Part shown: positions 31,389-39,232 of the stretch, in pieces
How the letters are laid out: each line of letters begins with the position of its first letter
How positions within the stretch are numbered: position 1 is the stretch's first letter
Assembly: GCA_017534835.1 (NCBI GenBank)
Contig: JAFXVT010000001.1
Span: forward strand, 1 to 39,268
Source of the DNA: Ruminococcus sp.
GTDB taxonomy: Bacteria; Bacillota; Clostridia; Oscillospirales; Ruminococcaceae
Direction of reading: 5' to 3'
Length of the DNA: 39,268 bases
The notes under the pieces: generated by a model
What the model was told of the DNA's origin: nothing
Database searches by the model: none
The model's input: the letters and a program-made list of their open reading frames with translations, nothing else
Translations under genes and position numbers: made by a program

Positions 31389-32153
31389 TTACGCATCGGC
31401 AGAGCTGCGCTGGCGGAGCACCTCATACATAAAGATGCCGGCTGCAACAGAGGCATTGAGCGAATTTATCTTTCCGAGCATAGGCAGCTTTATCATAAAG
31501 TCACACTTTTTCTGGATGAGCTTGCTTATGCCGAAGCCCTCAGAGCCGATAACGAGTCCGCAGCTCCCGGTGAAGTCGGTCGCTGTGTAGTCACTTCCTG
31601 AGGCATCAGTTCCGTATATCCACACGCCGTTTTCCTTGAGCTCGTCAATCGCAGAGGCGAGATTCGTGACTCTTGCGACGGGGACGTAGCTCGCTGCACC
31701 TGCGGAGGTCTTGAAAACGGTCGCATTGAGTCCGGCGCTCCTGCGCTTCGGGATTATTACTCCGTCTGCACCGGAGGTCTCGGCTGTACGGATTATAGCG
31801 CCGAGATTGTGTGGGTCTTCTATCTCGTCGCAGATTATGATGAACGGCTTAGTGCCCTTCTTTTCGGAAACGGCGAGAATATCCGCGATGGACACGTATT
31901 CCGCACACGCTCCTATCGCGACAACTCCCTGATGTGAAGCGCCGCCCGAAAGCTTGGTGAGCTTTGCATCAAGAGCGTCCTTTACAACTATGCCTTTTTC
32001 CTTGGCGAGCCGGCGTATCACATTCAGACTGCCGCCGCTGCCGTCAATGTAGATCGTATCGAGGACCGCGCCCGATTTCAGCGCCTCGATAACGGGGTTT
32101 CGTCCGCATATAACTTCAGCGGTGCTCTCCCCGGTGTTGTTCTTGTTTTCCAT
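31389..32153 (-). CDS. rlmB: 23S rRNA (guanosine 2'-O) methyltransferase, TrmH/RlmB family
   Basis: A 254-residue SPOUT methyltransferase. The N-terminal substrate-binding domain begins ICGRNPVIEALKSG. The three SPOUT motifs are visible: NLGAIIRTAETSGADGVI, LVIGSEGFGIS and IKLPMLGKINSLNASVA. It methylates a 2'-OH of rRNA, probably G2251-equivalent if RlmB. The start is ATG 32153, but no ribosome-binding site is close; AAGGAGAAGGG lies about 26 nt upstream and a small GGG..CCC hairpin between could bring it nearer. It heads the three-gene minus unit. Confidence 0.9.
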   Translation of the reverse strand: MENKNNTGESTAEVICGRNPVIEALKSGAVLDTIYIDGSGGSLNVIRRLAKEKGIVVKDALDAKLTKLSGGASHQGVVAIGACAEYVSIADILAVSEKKGTKPFIIICDEIEDPHNLGAIIRTAETSGADGVIIPKRRSAGLNATVFKTSAGAASYVPVARVTNLASAIDELKENGVWIYGTDASGSDYTATDFTGSCGLVIGSEGFGISKLIQKKCDFMIKLPMLGKINSLNASVAAGIFMYEVLRQRSSADA

Positions 32154-32217
32154 ATATATAACAGGGCAAAATACCCTTCTCCTTTAGTTTATACGACCGA
32201 TAACAGGGTCACTTTAC

Positions 32218-32246
32218 ATTATAACATCTGAGATGTAAAAAAACAA
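32218..32246 (-). promoter_or_regulatory. Sigma-A promoter of the rlmB unit
   Basis: Minus strand TTGTTT (32241-32246), 17-nt spacer, TATAAT (32218-32223). Together with the next promoter this explains most of the 372-base gap 32154-32525. Confidence 0.65.
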
Positions 32247-32389
32247 GAGAATATATGTTAAAATTCTGATATGAACATATATTTATTTCTGTATAAATTT
32301 CCGCTTAACAGCGTGCTTATCGGAATTTGAGCGCCGCGAACCGGCATTTGATGATCCTGTGTTACGGTCGCTATTCTCACAGCGTGCCC

Positions 32390-32418
32390 TTGCCATTTCG
32401 GAAATTATATGGTAAACT
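32390..32418 (+). promoter_or_regulatory. Promoter of the DUF3737 gene
   Basis: TTGCCA (32390-32395), 17-nt spacer, TAAACT (32413-32418). The leader then contains a perfect hairpin CATCAGCGG/CCGCTGATG at 32455-32480. Confidence 0.6.
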
Positions 32419-32525
32419 AAATGGTAGTATTAAATAACGATCTATATGTTATTGCCATCAGCGGAAAACACGCCGCTGATGAGACAATGTCCGCTCAAAA
32501 CAATCTGACATGAGGTGTTCTGACA

Positions 32526-33368
32526 ATGAATATAATAGCTGACAAAACCTATGACAACGAGAGAGCTTTGTATAACCTCCGTGAAACGACCGTGAGGCGT
32601 TGTGTATTTGCTGGTCCGGCAGACGGCGAATCTGTACTCAAGGAGACAAGAAATATCGTCATAGACAAATGCTCGTTCTCTTTGCGCTATCCTGTCTGGC
32701 ACGCAAAAGGGTATGAACTCAGGGATTCGCGGCTCGATGATAAAACACGTGCGCCGCTTTGGTATTCCGATAACGGTATCATCGAGAATACCGAGATAAA
32801 CGGCGTAAAAGCGCTGCGCGAGTGCAATGATACCGTTATAAGGAATTGCAGGATAGATTCGATCGAATTCGGCTGGAAGACCGCAGACACAAAGATCTTT
32901 GACAGCAGTATAATCTCCGAATACATATTCCTCGATGCAAGGGATATTGAGATAGAAAGGCTCGATTTCAAGGGTAAATACTCATTCCAGTACGTCGAAG
33001 ACCTTGTTATAAGGGATTCAGTCCTCGATACGAAGGACGCTTTCTGGCATTCCAGAAATGTAACGGTAACAGATTCCGTTATCAAGGGCGAGTACCTTGC
33101 ATGGTTCTCGGAAGGACTAACTCTTATAAGGTGCAGGATCATCGGTACTCAGCCGCTTTGCTACTGCAAGGGTCTCAGACTTATCGACTGTGAGATGGAA
33201 GACTGCGACCTTTCATTTGAATACTCCGAGGTAGATGCGGTCATCAGGGGACATATCGACTCTGTAAAGAATCCGAGGTCGGGAAGGATATGCGCCGACA
33301 GTATCGGCGAGATAATATATGAGGATTCCATTATGGAAAGCAATGCCGAGATCATTACAGCGGAATGA
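32526..33368 (+). CDS. DUF3737 right-handed beta-helix protein
   Basis: A 280-residue cytoplasmic protein built of short repeating strands, with recurring patterns such as IVIDKCSFSLRYPVWHAK, TVIRNCRIDSIEFGWKTA and LVIRDSVLDTKDAFWHS. It matches the DUF3737 family of single-stranded beta-helix proteins; their biochemical role is unknown. GAGGTG precedes ATG. It is a single gene with promoter and terminator. Members are often regulated near TetR genes, and a TetR gene lies convergent to it here. Confidence 0.85.
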   Translation: MNIIADKTYDNERALYNLRETTVRRCVFAGPADGESVLKETRNIVIDKCSFSLRYPVWHAKGYELRDSRLDDKTRAPLWYSDNGIIENTEINGVKALRECNDTVIRNCRIDSIEFGWKTADTKIFDSSIISEYIFLDARDIEIERLDFKGKYSFQYVEDLVIRDSVLDTKDAFWHSRNVTVTDSVIKGEYLAWFSEGLTLIRCRIIGTQPLCYCKGLRLIDCEMEDCDLSFEYSEVDAVIRGHIDSVKNPRSGRICADSIGEIIYEDSIMESNAEIITAE

Positions 33369-33371
33369 TAC

Positions 33372-33423
33372 AAAAAGCCCCCACATCACCGGATAGACAC
33401 TATCCTTCGATGCGGGGGCTTTG
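33372..33423. terminator. Bidirectional terminator between DUF3737 and TetR genes
   Basis: Stem AAAGCCCCC/GGGGGCTTT (33374-33422) with CATC/GATG and GGATA/TATCC inside. Confidence 0.85.
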
Positions 33424-33443
33424 GTATGAGCACCTGAAGCCGT

Positions 33444-34013
33444 TCATTCCTGCACGATGAGCTTTGTTGTATTTCCGTCGAGCCATGAGACTATTTTTAT
33501 AATGTCTTCCTTCGGCTCCTTGAAATCGCTGAGCACCCATTTGGATATTACCGAAAGACTTCCCTGCACGCGGTAGCGGCTGAAATAGTCTATGTATTCG
33601 TCACTCAGCGACGTTCCCTCTTCCTTCTGCATCTGGCGGAGCAGCCCTTCCATTATACGGCTGAATTTGTCGCGCATCTGGCAGGTGCTGTTGGGACTGA
33701 AGATCATCTTGAAAACAGTGCTGTTCTCATAGATATAGCCGATGAGCTCTGCAAAGAACTCGTCCTCGTTCAGCTCCTGAAGCCTGAGGATAAGCAGTCC
33801 GAGGTCGGTGAGCACTTCGTTCTCAAGTTTGTCGTACAGGTCATAAACGTCCAGATAATGCTTGTAAAAGGTCACGCGGTTCACCTCTGCAAGGTCCGCT
33901 ATCTCCTGAACAGTCACCTTATGAAGCTCTTTTTCAGCAAGCAGCTGAGCAAGAGCGTTGCATATCGCCCTTCTTGTTTTTAGAGTGCGCCGGTCGGTCT
34001 TTTTCTCTGTCAT
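33444..34013 (-). CDS. TetR/AcrR family transcriptional regulator
   Basis: A 189-residue regulator. The HTH is clear: TRRAICNALAQLLAEKELHK, VTVQEIADLAEVNRVTFYKH, YLDVYDLYDKLE. The C-terminal region resembles the TetR_C dihydroxyacetone-type group (DhaS-like). GGAGGAG precedes ATG 34013; GTG at 34016 is also in frame. Its target may be its own promoter, which has a palindrome, or the neighbouring genes. The ligand is unknown. Confidence 0.9.
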   Translation of the reverse strand: MTEKKTDRRTLKTRRAICNALAQLLAEKELHKVTVQEIADLAEVNRVTFYKHYLDVYDLYDKLENEVLTDLGLLILRLQELNEDEFFAELIGYIYENSTVFKMIFSPNSTCQMRDKFSRIMEGLLRQMQKEEGTSLSDEYIDYFSRYRVQGSLSVISKWVLSDFKEPKEDIIKIVSWLDGNTTKLIVQE

Positions 34014-34038
34014 CACTTTCTCCTCCGTTATACGCTTT

Positions 34039-34080
34039 TATGTATACATATATTATATCAGAAATCGTCTGAAATAGCAA
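34039..34080 (-). promoter_or_regulatory. Promoter and possible operator of the TetR gene
   Basis: Minus strand TTGCTA (34075-34080), 17-nt spacer, TATAAT (34052-34057). The perfect palindrome TATGTATACATA (34039-34050) lies at the start point, and TCAGA-N5-TCTGA (34058-34072) lies in the spacer. The stretch 34081-34226 shows nothing recognisable. Confidence 0.65.
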
Positions 34081-34226
34081 GAGTACGCAGAGAAAAAGAT
34101 GCTTCATACAGCTTTTCCTGTACTTTGCAATGATTTTCCGGCTACAATTTATCTGTCAGCTGTAAAATAAACTACACGCACCGGAAGAAGTGTGATTTAA
34201 GCTACATTCCGGGCAATTATTGGATA

Positions 34227-34255
34227 TTGAATACTTCGGGAAATAATGGTATCAT
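34227..34255 (+). promoter_or_regulatory. Promoter of the duplicated-domain lipoprotein gene
   Basis: TTGAAT (34227-34232), 17-nt spacer, TATCAT (34250-34255), about 60 nt before the gene. Confidence 0.6.
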
Positions 34256-34319
34256 AAAATCACACCAAGGGGAAAGCCCAAGGGAAAATACTAAAATGGA
34301 TTTTAAGGAGATCATTATT

Positions 34320-35141
34320 ATGAGAAAGTTAAGCAGAGCAGGAATGGCAGTTACAGGTACGATCGCAGCAGCAGTCGTTGCATTATGTGTTGCAGGTTGC
34401 AGCGCAGTAAGCACCAAGAATGTTAAAACTCCCGACAGCAACGCAGCAGTCAATGCTGTTACAACAGCAGCAGTAGCAAAGAACAGCCGCACAGAGCAGA
34501 ACACCACCTGTACATCAGCTGTTGCATACAACGAGACAGCAAATACATTCACCAAGCAGGCTCAGCCGGCTGCTCAGCAGATACAGTACACAGAGGCAGC
34601 AGCTCAGTCCGCAGAGGCAGCAGTTCAGTCAGCTGCTCCGCAGTATCAGGCGGCTTCCACGGCTGAACAGGCAGCTGCTCAGAACGCTCTCGCTTATGCA
34701 GGCGGAAACGGCTGGAAGATAATCGGTTCGGAAGCAGTCAAGACCGACAACGGCAAGGCTGTATACTGCTTCACGATCGTTCCCACTGATAACCCCAACG
34801 CTCCTGCGTGGAAGTTCTATGCAGGCGAGGATTTCGCAATGACAGAGGGCGAATGGATAAACAAGCAGGAATCAATCACAAAGGAAGAATGGGAGGACTA
34901 CTACGATTCAGCCGAGCACAGATATGCTATCGCTTATCAGGAGGCTGTTCAGAATGCCATCGCATTCTCGGGTATTGAAGATGCAATGGCTGAGAGCTGT
35001 GAATTCGTAAGCTTTGATTACGACAAGCTCCAGTATGCTTTCAAGGTAGCTGTAAGACCTATAAACGATAAAAATGTTCCTCTCAGATACTATATTGCCG
35101 GCTCGGATTACGCAATGGACCTCGCTGACTGGACTAAGTGA
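34320..35141 (+). CDS. Lipoprotein with Ala/Gln-rich linker and duplicated domain
   Basis: A 273-residue lipoprotein: signal and lipobox in ALCVAGC (Cys about 27), a low-complexity Ala/Gln/Thr linker (about 40-120) and two related copies of a 60-residue domain. Copy 1 runs from NALAYAGGNGWKIIGSE to FYAGEDFAM; copy 2 from NAIAFSGIEDAMAE to YIAGSDYAM. The second copy ends the protein. The domains recall PepSY-like folds, but that is not certain. AAGGAGAT precedes ATG 34320; the frame is open further upstream without a good site. No function can be assigned. Confidence 0.75.
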   Translation: MRKLSRAGMAVTGTIAAAVVALCVAGCSAVSTKNVKTPDSNAAVNAVTTAAVAKNSRTEQNTTCTSAVAYNETANTFTKQAQPAAQQIQYTEAAAQSAEAAVQSAAPQYQAASTAEQAAAQNALAYAGGNGWKIIGSEAVKTDNGKAVYCFTIVPTDNPNAPAWKFYAGEDFAMTEGEWINKQESITKEEWEDYYDSAEHRYAIAYQEAVQNAIAFSGIEDAMAESCEFVSFDYDKLQYAFKVAVRPINDKNVPLRYYIAGSDYAMDLADWTK

Positions 35142-35178
35142 TGCCGAAAACAGCAAACGATCTGACAGCATAAACAAC

Positions 35179-35218
35179 AAACCTCTGAAGCGGTCCTGCG
35201 GAACTGCCTCAGAGGTTT
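35179..35218. terminator. Terminator between lipoprotein and murD
   Basis: Stem AAACCTCTGA/TCAGAGGTTT with a 20-nt loop, T-rich on both sides; serves both convergent genes. Confidence 0.8.
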
Positions 35219-35226
35219 GTTTGTTA

Positions 35227-36564
35227 TCAGAGTGCTTTGACGAGCGACTTGAAAACGTCACCGCGCTCCTCAAAGTTTTTGAATATGCCATAGCTTGCTG
35301 CGGCAGGGGAGAGCACGCAGCTCTTTCCTTCGGGGGTTATCTCCGAAGCGAGCTTTACAGCCTCCGGGAGGTGCGATACGTAGTGTATGCGCGTCTCGTC
35401 TTTGAGCTCGGCGGACAGCAGCATATCGAATACACGCTTTCCCGACGCTTCCATACAGATAACGTTCACGTCAGATCTTGCGATGAATGCAACAAGTGGA
35501 GTGTAATCAATGCCGCGGTCCATTCCGCCGATAAGGACCGTACCCGGCTCGGGTACGCTTTTGAGAGCCTCGATAGCAGTCGCGCAGGCGGTCGAAATGG
35601 AATCGTCATACCAGCGGATACCCTTGAAGGTGCCGAAGTATTCGAGTCTGTGTGCGAGCGGGTCAAACGTGCAGAGTGCTGAAGTGAACTGGCTCTCACT
35701 GACGTAAAAGGTAGTGATGAAATGTGCTACAGCGATGTTGTAGTGATTGTGTATGCCGAGCAGTCTGATGTTGTCTGTCGGGATCGCGTACTCCTCACCG
35801 GGGCGTGTTATCCTGCCCTCGGAAACGAAGATGTCAGCCTTCGGGTCAGTGCTTGAAATGGTATACACGTAAGCCGGGCTGCTCTCGGGAGCAATCTCTG
35901 AATTTATCAGCAGAGTATCGTGCTTTTGCTGGTGGAGATAGATGTTTTTCTTCGCGTCGTAGTATTTTTCCATCGTGCCGTAGTGGTCGAGGTGCTCCTC
36001 GTAGAGATTGAGGAATATCGCAGTCGCAGGTGAAACTGTCATGTATTCGAGCTGGTGGCACGAAAGCTCGCAGACAACGATGCTGTCGGCTGTCAGCTTT
36101 TCTGCGATGTCGAATACGGGAATGCCGATGTTACCGGCGATATAAGCGTCGAGCCCGGCTTCCTTGAGGATGTGGTATATCATCGAGGTAACGGTGCTCT
36201 TGCCCTTTGTGCCGGTGATACCGATTACCTGCTCGCGGAAAACTTCAAAGAAGACCTGAGTCTCAGATGTGACAGTGCATTTCAGGTCTGAGGGAGACGT
36301 CTCAAGGACGATACCCGGACTCTTGAAAACGATGTCGAAGCGGTCGAGACATTCCTGATAGGCGTCGCCGCAGATGAGCTCGACATCATCGCTTACGCCG
36401 GCAGCTTCGCGGTCAACGTGGTTGAGGTCGGCTATCGCGATGCAAGATGGTGAGCAGTGCTTTTTCAGCACGGAATATGTTGATCTTCCTTCTCTGCCGA
36501 AGCCGAGAATACATACGCTTCTGCCCTCTGTGAGAGCCTTTATATGTTCCGGAAAGTTATTCAA
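35227..36564 (-). CDS. murD: UDP-MurNAc-L-Ala:glutamate ligase MurD (probably MurD2 type)
   Basis: A 445-residue Mur ligase. GFGREGRSTY starts the N-terminal domain, GITGTKGKSTV is the ATP loop, NIGIPV and HLDHYG lie in the central domain and LAHRLEYFG and DDSISTACA in the C-terminal domain. Standard MurD adds D-Glu to UDP-MurNAc-L-Ala. Because the partner gene is murL, this protein may instead add L-Glu, as MurD2 does in Xanthomonas. The start is TTG 36564 with GGAG 8 nt ahead; it overlaps the murL stop by 4 nt (TTGA), so the pair is translationally coupled. Length is normal for MurD. Confidence 0.88.
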   Translation of the reverse strand: MNNFPEHIKALTEGRSVCILGFGREGRSTYSVLKKHCSPSCIAIADLNHVDREAAGVSDDVELICGDAYQECLDRFDIVFKSPGIVLETSPSDLKCTVTSETQVFFEVFREQVIGITGTKGKSTVTSMIYHILKEAGLDAYIAGNIGIPVFDIAEKLTADSIVVCELSCHQLEYMTVSPATAIFLNLYEEHLDHYGTMEKYYDAKKNIYLHQQKHDTLLINSEIAPESSPAYVYTISSTDPKADIFVSEGRITRPGEEYAIPTDNIRLLGIHNHYNIAVAHFITTFYVSESQFTSALCTFDPLAHRLEYFGTFKGIRWYDDSISTACATAIEALKSVPEPGTVLIGGMDRGIDYTPLVAFIARSDVNVICMEASGKRVFDMLLSAELKDETRIHYVSHLPEAVKLASEITPEGKSCVLSPAAASYGIFKNFEERGDVFKSLVKAL

Positions 36565-37943
36565 AGAAGTCGCTCCATTTCATTTTTCAGTATTTCCCTG
36601 AACCGGGGTGGAAGGAGGTTTGCCTCGCTGAATCTGCCGCAGTAATCAGCATTTACAGCGTCTATAGCGGATGGTTCATAGAGACCTGCGTCCTTGTATT
36701 TTTTCATAAGAAGCGGAAGCTCCTCGCCGTTGTTCTCGGCTCTGCGTATAGCGAGCGATACAGCGAGATTTACCTCGTCGATGCTTCCTACGCATTCAAA
36801 CGGCTTGTGCTCGGACTGTCCGCAGAGCTCGAAGAAATAGTCCGTCATACTTTCTTCGCCGAGGAGATCCTTGCCGAATATCTCCGTCAGCTCGGCGCGG
36901 CTGAGAAAAGGGGAGAGTATCAGGCATACGAACAGGCACTTCGGACACTCACCGCACCATATATCGGGCGATACCTTGCTTCCGAGGTTGCAGCTGCGGA
37001 ATACCGGAAGATACTTCCTGTGGCTGACGAACATCTTCGCTATCTGGAATTCAGACAGCGGACGAAGGAAGCTGAAATAGTATATGCCGGTCTTCAGGTA
37101 TTTTTCCTCATAGCTGTGGAAATCCTGTTCAAATTCAAAGCTTTTTGAATACTGGTGGTTCACGTTCTGACCTGCAACTGTGCTCTCGTTCGCACTGTCC
37201 TCGTTGGAAAGAACGATATATTTCAATCTGTTCAGATATGCTGTTATCTCCGCCGAGAACGCGACTACCGATGAAAACGGTGTGTGTCCGTTCAGATAGC
37301 CCTTGTTGTTGAGGTCAACGAGCGAACGGTCGAAACGGCGCTTTGCTGTGATAAGTGTGCTCTCAGGCAGACCTGCCGCGAGCACAGTACCCGTTATCGA
37401 GCAGCGCTTGTTTATTGCGTAGCAGCGGCATTCCATACCTGCTTTAGTGAGCGTTTCAAGTGTGAGGGCGGAGTCTTTGCCGCCGCCAATCGTGACAAGG
37501 CAGCCCGTCAGCGGTGTACGCACGGCTGCTGCCGTAAATGTACCGTCCCCGACGCACTGTATATCCATAAATGAATCAATGTCTGTATCTATCCCGTTTA
37601 CGTAGAAGAATTCACCGAGTCCGAGAAAGTAAAGCTTCTTCCACCAGCGTATCTGCTCGTCATCAAGAGAGCCGCACTCTACGCGTATTACAGGTGAGCA
37701 TACAGCCTTCCAGTAGCTTATCGCCTCTGCCATACCGAGTGAGAATGCGAGCCTTTCAAATGTTCCGTCACCTTTTACAGAGTATCCCTCGGGACGCGGA
37801 AAGCTCCAGCCGGGGTGGAATTCTGCAAGCCCGGGGATCGCAAATATATAGTCTATCTCAACTGTCTCGTCGGTTTCTGATACAGTGTACGATCTGTACT
37901 CAAAAACGGGTGCTTCTTTCCTGAATCTGTCAAACCTTTCCAT
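36561..37943 (-). CDS. murL: UDP-MurNAc-L-alanyl-L-glutamate epimerase MurL
   Basis: A 460-residue protein that matches MurL throughout: LYFLGLGEFFYVNG, the PP-loop-like GGGKDSALTLE (153-158 core), NGHTPFSS, VLSNEDSANE, VNHQYSKSFEFEQDF, FLRPLSEFQIA, the cysteine cluster WCGECPKC (330-336) and HKPFECVG. MurL, known from Xanthomonas oryzae, converts the terminal L-Glu of UDP-MurNAc-L-Ala-L-Glu to D-Glu using ATP and Mg, replacing glutamate racemase. ATG 37943 with GGAGG 5 nt upstream is preferred. It overlaps the regulator gene before it by 14 nt and the murD gene after it by 4 nt. Confidence 0.92.
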   Translation of the reverse strand: MERFDRFRKEAPVFEYRSYTVSETDETVEIDYIFAIPGLAEFHPGWSFPRPEGYSVKGDGTFERLAFSLGMAEAISYWKAVCSPVIRVECGSLDDEQIRWWKKLYFLGLGEFFYVNGIDTDIDSFMDIQCVGDGTFTAAAVRTPLTGCLVTIGGGKDSALTLETLTKAGMECRCYAINKRCSITGTVLAAGLPESTLITAKRRFDRSLVDLNNKGYLNGHTPFSSVVAFSAEITAYLNRLKYIVLSNEDSANESTVAGQNVNHQYSKSFEFEQDFHSYEEKYLKTGIYYFSFLRPLSEFQIAKMFVSHRKYLPVFRSCNLGSKVSPDIWCGECPKCLFVCLILSPFLSRAELTEIFGKDLLGEESMTDYFFELCGQSEHKPFECVGSIDEVNLAVSLAIRRAENNGEELPLLMKKYKDAGLYEPSAIDAVNADYCGRFSEANLLPPRFREILKNEMERLL

Positions 37944-38319
37944 TCTGTCCTCCGACAAGCTTCAGATAGTGCGCCTTGAGCAGAGTATAGGTCTCGTCAG
38001 AGAGGTCGTGCTCAACTTTGCAAGCGTCCTCAAGAGCCTGATCCTTTTTTACTCCGAGCAGCATAAAGAACTCCGAAAGAGTGCTGTGGCGGTCGTATAT
38101 CCTCTCGGCTACAGACCTGCCTGCATCCGTGAGGGTGATGTGGTTGTTACCGTCGACAGATACGAGTCCCTCTTCCTTCATCTTTTTGAGGATAATAGAT
38201 ACCGTCGGACGAGAGTAACCGAGGTAGGAGCAGATGTCTATAGCGTGGACATCCGGCTGTGCCTTTGACAGTATAAGTATTGTTTCAAGGTAGTTTTCAA
38301 CCGCTTCTGTTATTGCCAT
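37930..38319 (-). CDS. DtxR/MntR family metal-dependent regulator
   Basis: A 129-residue regulator with a winged helix (TEAVENYLETILILSKAQ, HAIDICSYLGYSRPTVSIIL) and the metal-binding dimerisation domain (AERIYDRHSTLSEFF, ACKVEHDLSDET). It has no SH3-like third domain, as in MntR and short IdeR relatives. Metal ligands Glu/His in the RHSTLSEF and VEHDLS segments are present. GGGAG precedes ATG 38319. Its gene overlaps murL by 14 nt and is first in the operon, so metal level and wall synthesis may be linked, or the arrangement may be accidental. Confidence 0.9.
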   Translation of the reverse strand: MAITEAVENYLETILILSKAQPDVHAIDICSYLGYSRPTVSIILKKMKEEGLVSVDGNNHITLTDAGRSVAERIYDRHSTLSEFFMLLGVKKDQALEDACKVEHDLSDETYTLLKAHYLKLVGGQNGKV

Positions 38320-38356
38320 TGTTATATCTCCCTTCGGGGCATAATAATTGATTATA

Positions 38357-38385
38357 ATTATACCATATATTTTTGTAAATAGCAA
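38357..38385 (-). promoter_or_regulatory. Promoter of the dtxR-murL-murD operon
   Basis: Minus strand TTGCTA (38380-38385), 17-nt spacer, TATAAT (38357-38362). An AT-rich inverted repeat ATAATT-N6-AATTAT overlaps the region just downstream and could be an operator. Confidence 0.7.
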
Positions 38386-38426
38386 GTGGCACAGCGAAAT
38401 AATTCTCATATGCCGCGAAACACCGC

Positions 38427-38864
38427 TTATTTGCTGATACGGTCTGTCTCCTCGTCAATATTGTCTGCAAAAATATGATATATCTCCGGATAATTGCGCT
38501 TGGTGCGGACCGGATTGAGTTCATTATCCGTGAAGCAGTGAGAGGACTTTCCGACAGCGCATACCTCTCCTGTCGCTTTGTTCCTGACAGTGTATTCTAC
38601 AGCGAGCTTCACTCCGTTGAATGCTGTTATGCGCAGTGATGATGTGAGTGTATCACCGAAACGGAGCGGACGAAGATAGCTGCAATCGACCGATAATACC
38701 GGCATCAGTATCCCCCTCGCTTCTATCTCCGGAAAAGGCATTCCGGCTTCGCTGAGGAAATGTATGCGCGTTTCCTCAAATATCCTTATGTAGTTTGAAT
38801 GGTGCATTATTCCCATTTTATCTGTTTCGTAATAGTAAACATCGCGTTCATACGGCTTCAGCAT
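38427..38864 (-). CDS. Acyl-CoA thioesterase, 4HBT/YbgC family
   Basis: A 145-residue hot-dog fold enzyme. The motif VYYYETDKMGIMHHSNYI carries the catalytic Asp, and LRPLRFGDTL, followed by the strand AVEYTVRN, is typical. It would hydrolyse an acyl-CoA or acyl-ACP; the exact acyl group is unknown. ATG 38864 with GGAGATG ahead is preferred; the longer frame begins in the promoter. It is a single gene. Confidence 0.88.
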   Translation of the reverse strand: MLKPYERDVYYYETDKMGIMHHSNYIRIFEETRIHFLSEAGMPFPEIEARGILMPVLSVDCSYLRPLRFGDTLTSSLRITAFNGVKLAVEYTVRNKATGEVCAVGKSSHCFTDNELNPVRTKRNYPEIYHIFADNIDEETDRISK

Positions 38865-38889
38865 ATTATCATCTCCGGGTTTTTTATAT

Positions 38890-38918
38890 ATTATACCATT
38901 TTCAGAGCAAGATTGCAA
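38890..38918 (-). promoter_or_regulatory. Promoter of the thioesterase gene
   Basis: Minus strand TTGCAA (38913-38918), 17-nt spacer, TATAAT (38890-38895). The -10 box lies inside the longer open frame, confirming ATG 38864. Confidence 0.7.
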
Positions 38919-38965
38919 CTACTAAGAATAATAGATTGTTAAATGATAAAAATATCTTTTCTCTA

Positions 38966-38994
38966 TTGACACAGCTCTTCCGTTCTGATATAAT
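38966..38994 (+). promoter_or_regulatory. Consensus promoter of tRNA-Trp
   Basis: TTGACA (38966-38971), 17-nt spacer, TATAAT (38989-38994), 30 nt before the tRNA. Confidence 0.85.
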
Positions 38995-39024
38995 ATTATT
39001 GTTGTAAACAACACAACAGCTTAT

Positions 39025-39100
39025 AGGGGTATAGCTCAGTTGGTAGAGCAGCGGTCTCCAAAACCGCGTGCCGAGGGTTCAAGTCCTTCTGCCCCTGCCA
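39025..39100 (+). tRNA. trnW: tRNA-Trp (anticodon CCA)
   Basis: The full cloverleaf can be drawn: acceptor AGGGGTA/TGCCCCT, D-arm GCTC/GAGC with TTGG loop, anticodon stem GCGGT/ACCGC with loop CTCCAAA (anticodon CCA), 5-nt variable loop, T-arm GAGGG-TTCAAGT-CCTTC, and encoded GCCA end. Total 76 nt. Confidence 0.96.
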
Positions 39101-39102
39101 GA

Positions 39103-39133
39103 AAATGCCGTAAACTCGCCGTTTACGGCATTT
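39103..39133 (+). terminator. Terminator of tRNA-Trp
   Basis: Perfect stem AAATGCCGTAAAC/GTTTACGGCATTT with a 5-nt loop, right after the tRNA CCA end. Confidence 0.85.
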
Positions 39134-39155
39134 GCCATTTATGAACGGCTGTTCA

Positions 39156-39177
39156 TTTCTAACACTTTTCTAACACT
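39156..39177 (+). repeat. Tandem 11-bp repeat next to tRNA-Trp
   Basis: Two adjacent copies of TTTCTAACACT (39156-39166 and 39167-39177). Short direct repeats beside a tRNA and an integrase end can be integrase arm sites. Confidence 0.5.
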
Positions 39178-39189
39178 TGGATATTTTGT

Positions 39190-39229
39190 GCGTCCTGTGC
39201 GGAACTGTCAAAAGTTCTGTGCAGGACTT
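39190..39229. other. Imperfect stem-loop near the right edge
   Basis: Arms GTCCTGTGCGGAACT and AGTTCTGTGCAGGAC match at 12 of 15 positions around a 6-nt loop, and TTATTTTATT follows on the plus strand. It lies just past the stop of the edge gene at 39233 and could be its terminator. Confidence 0.45.
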
Positions 39230-39232
39230 ATT

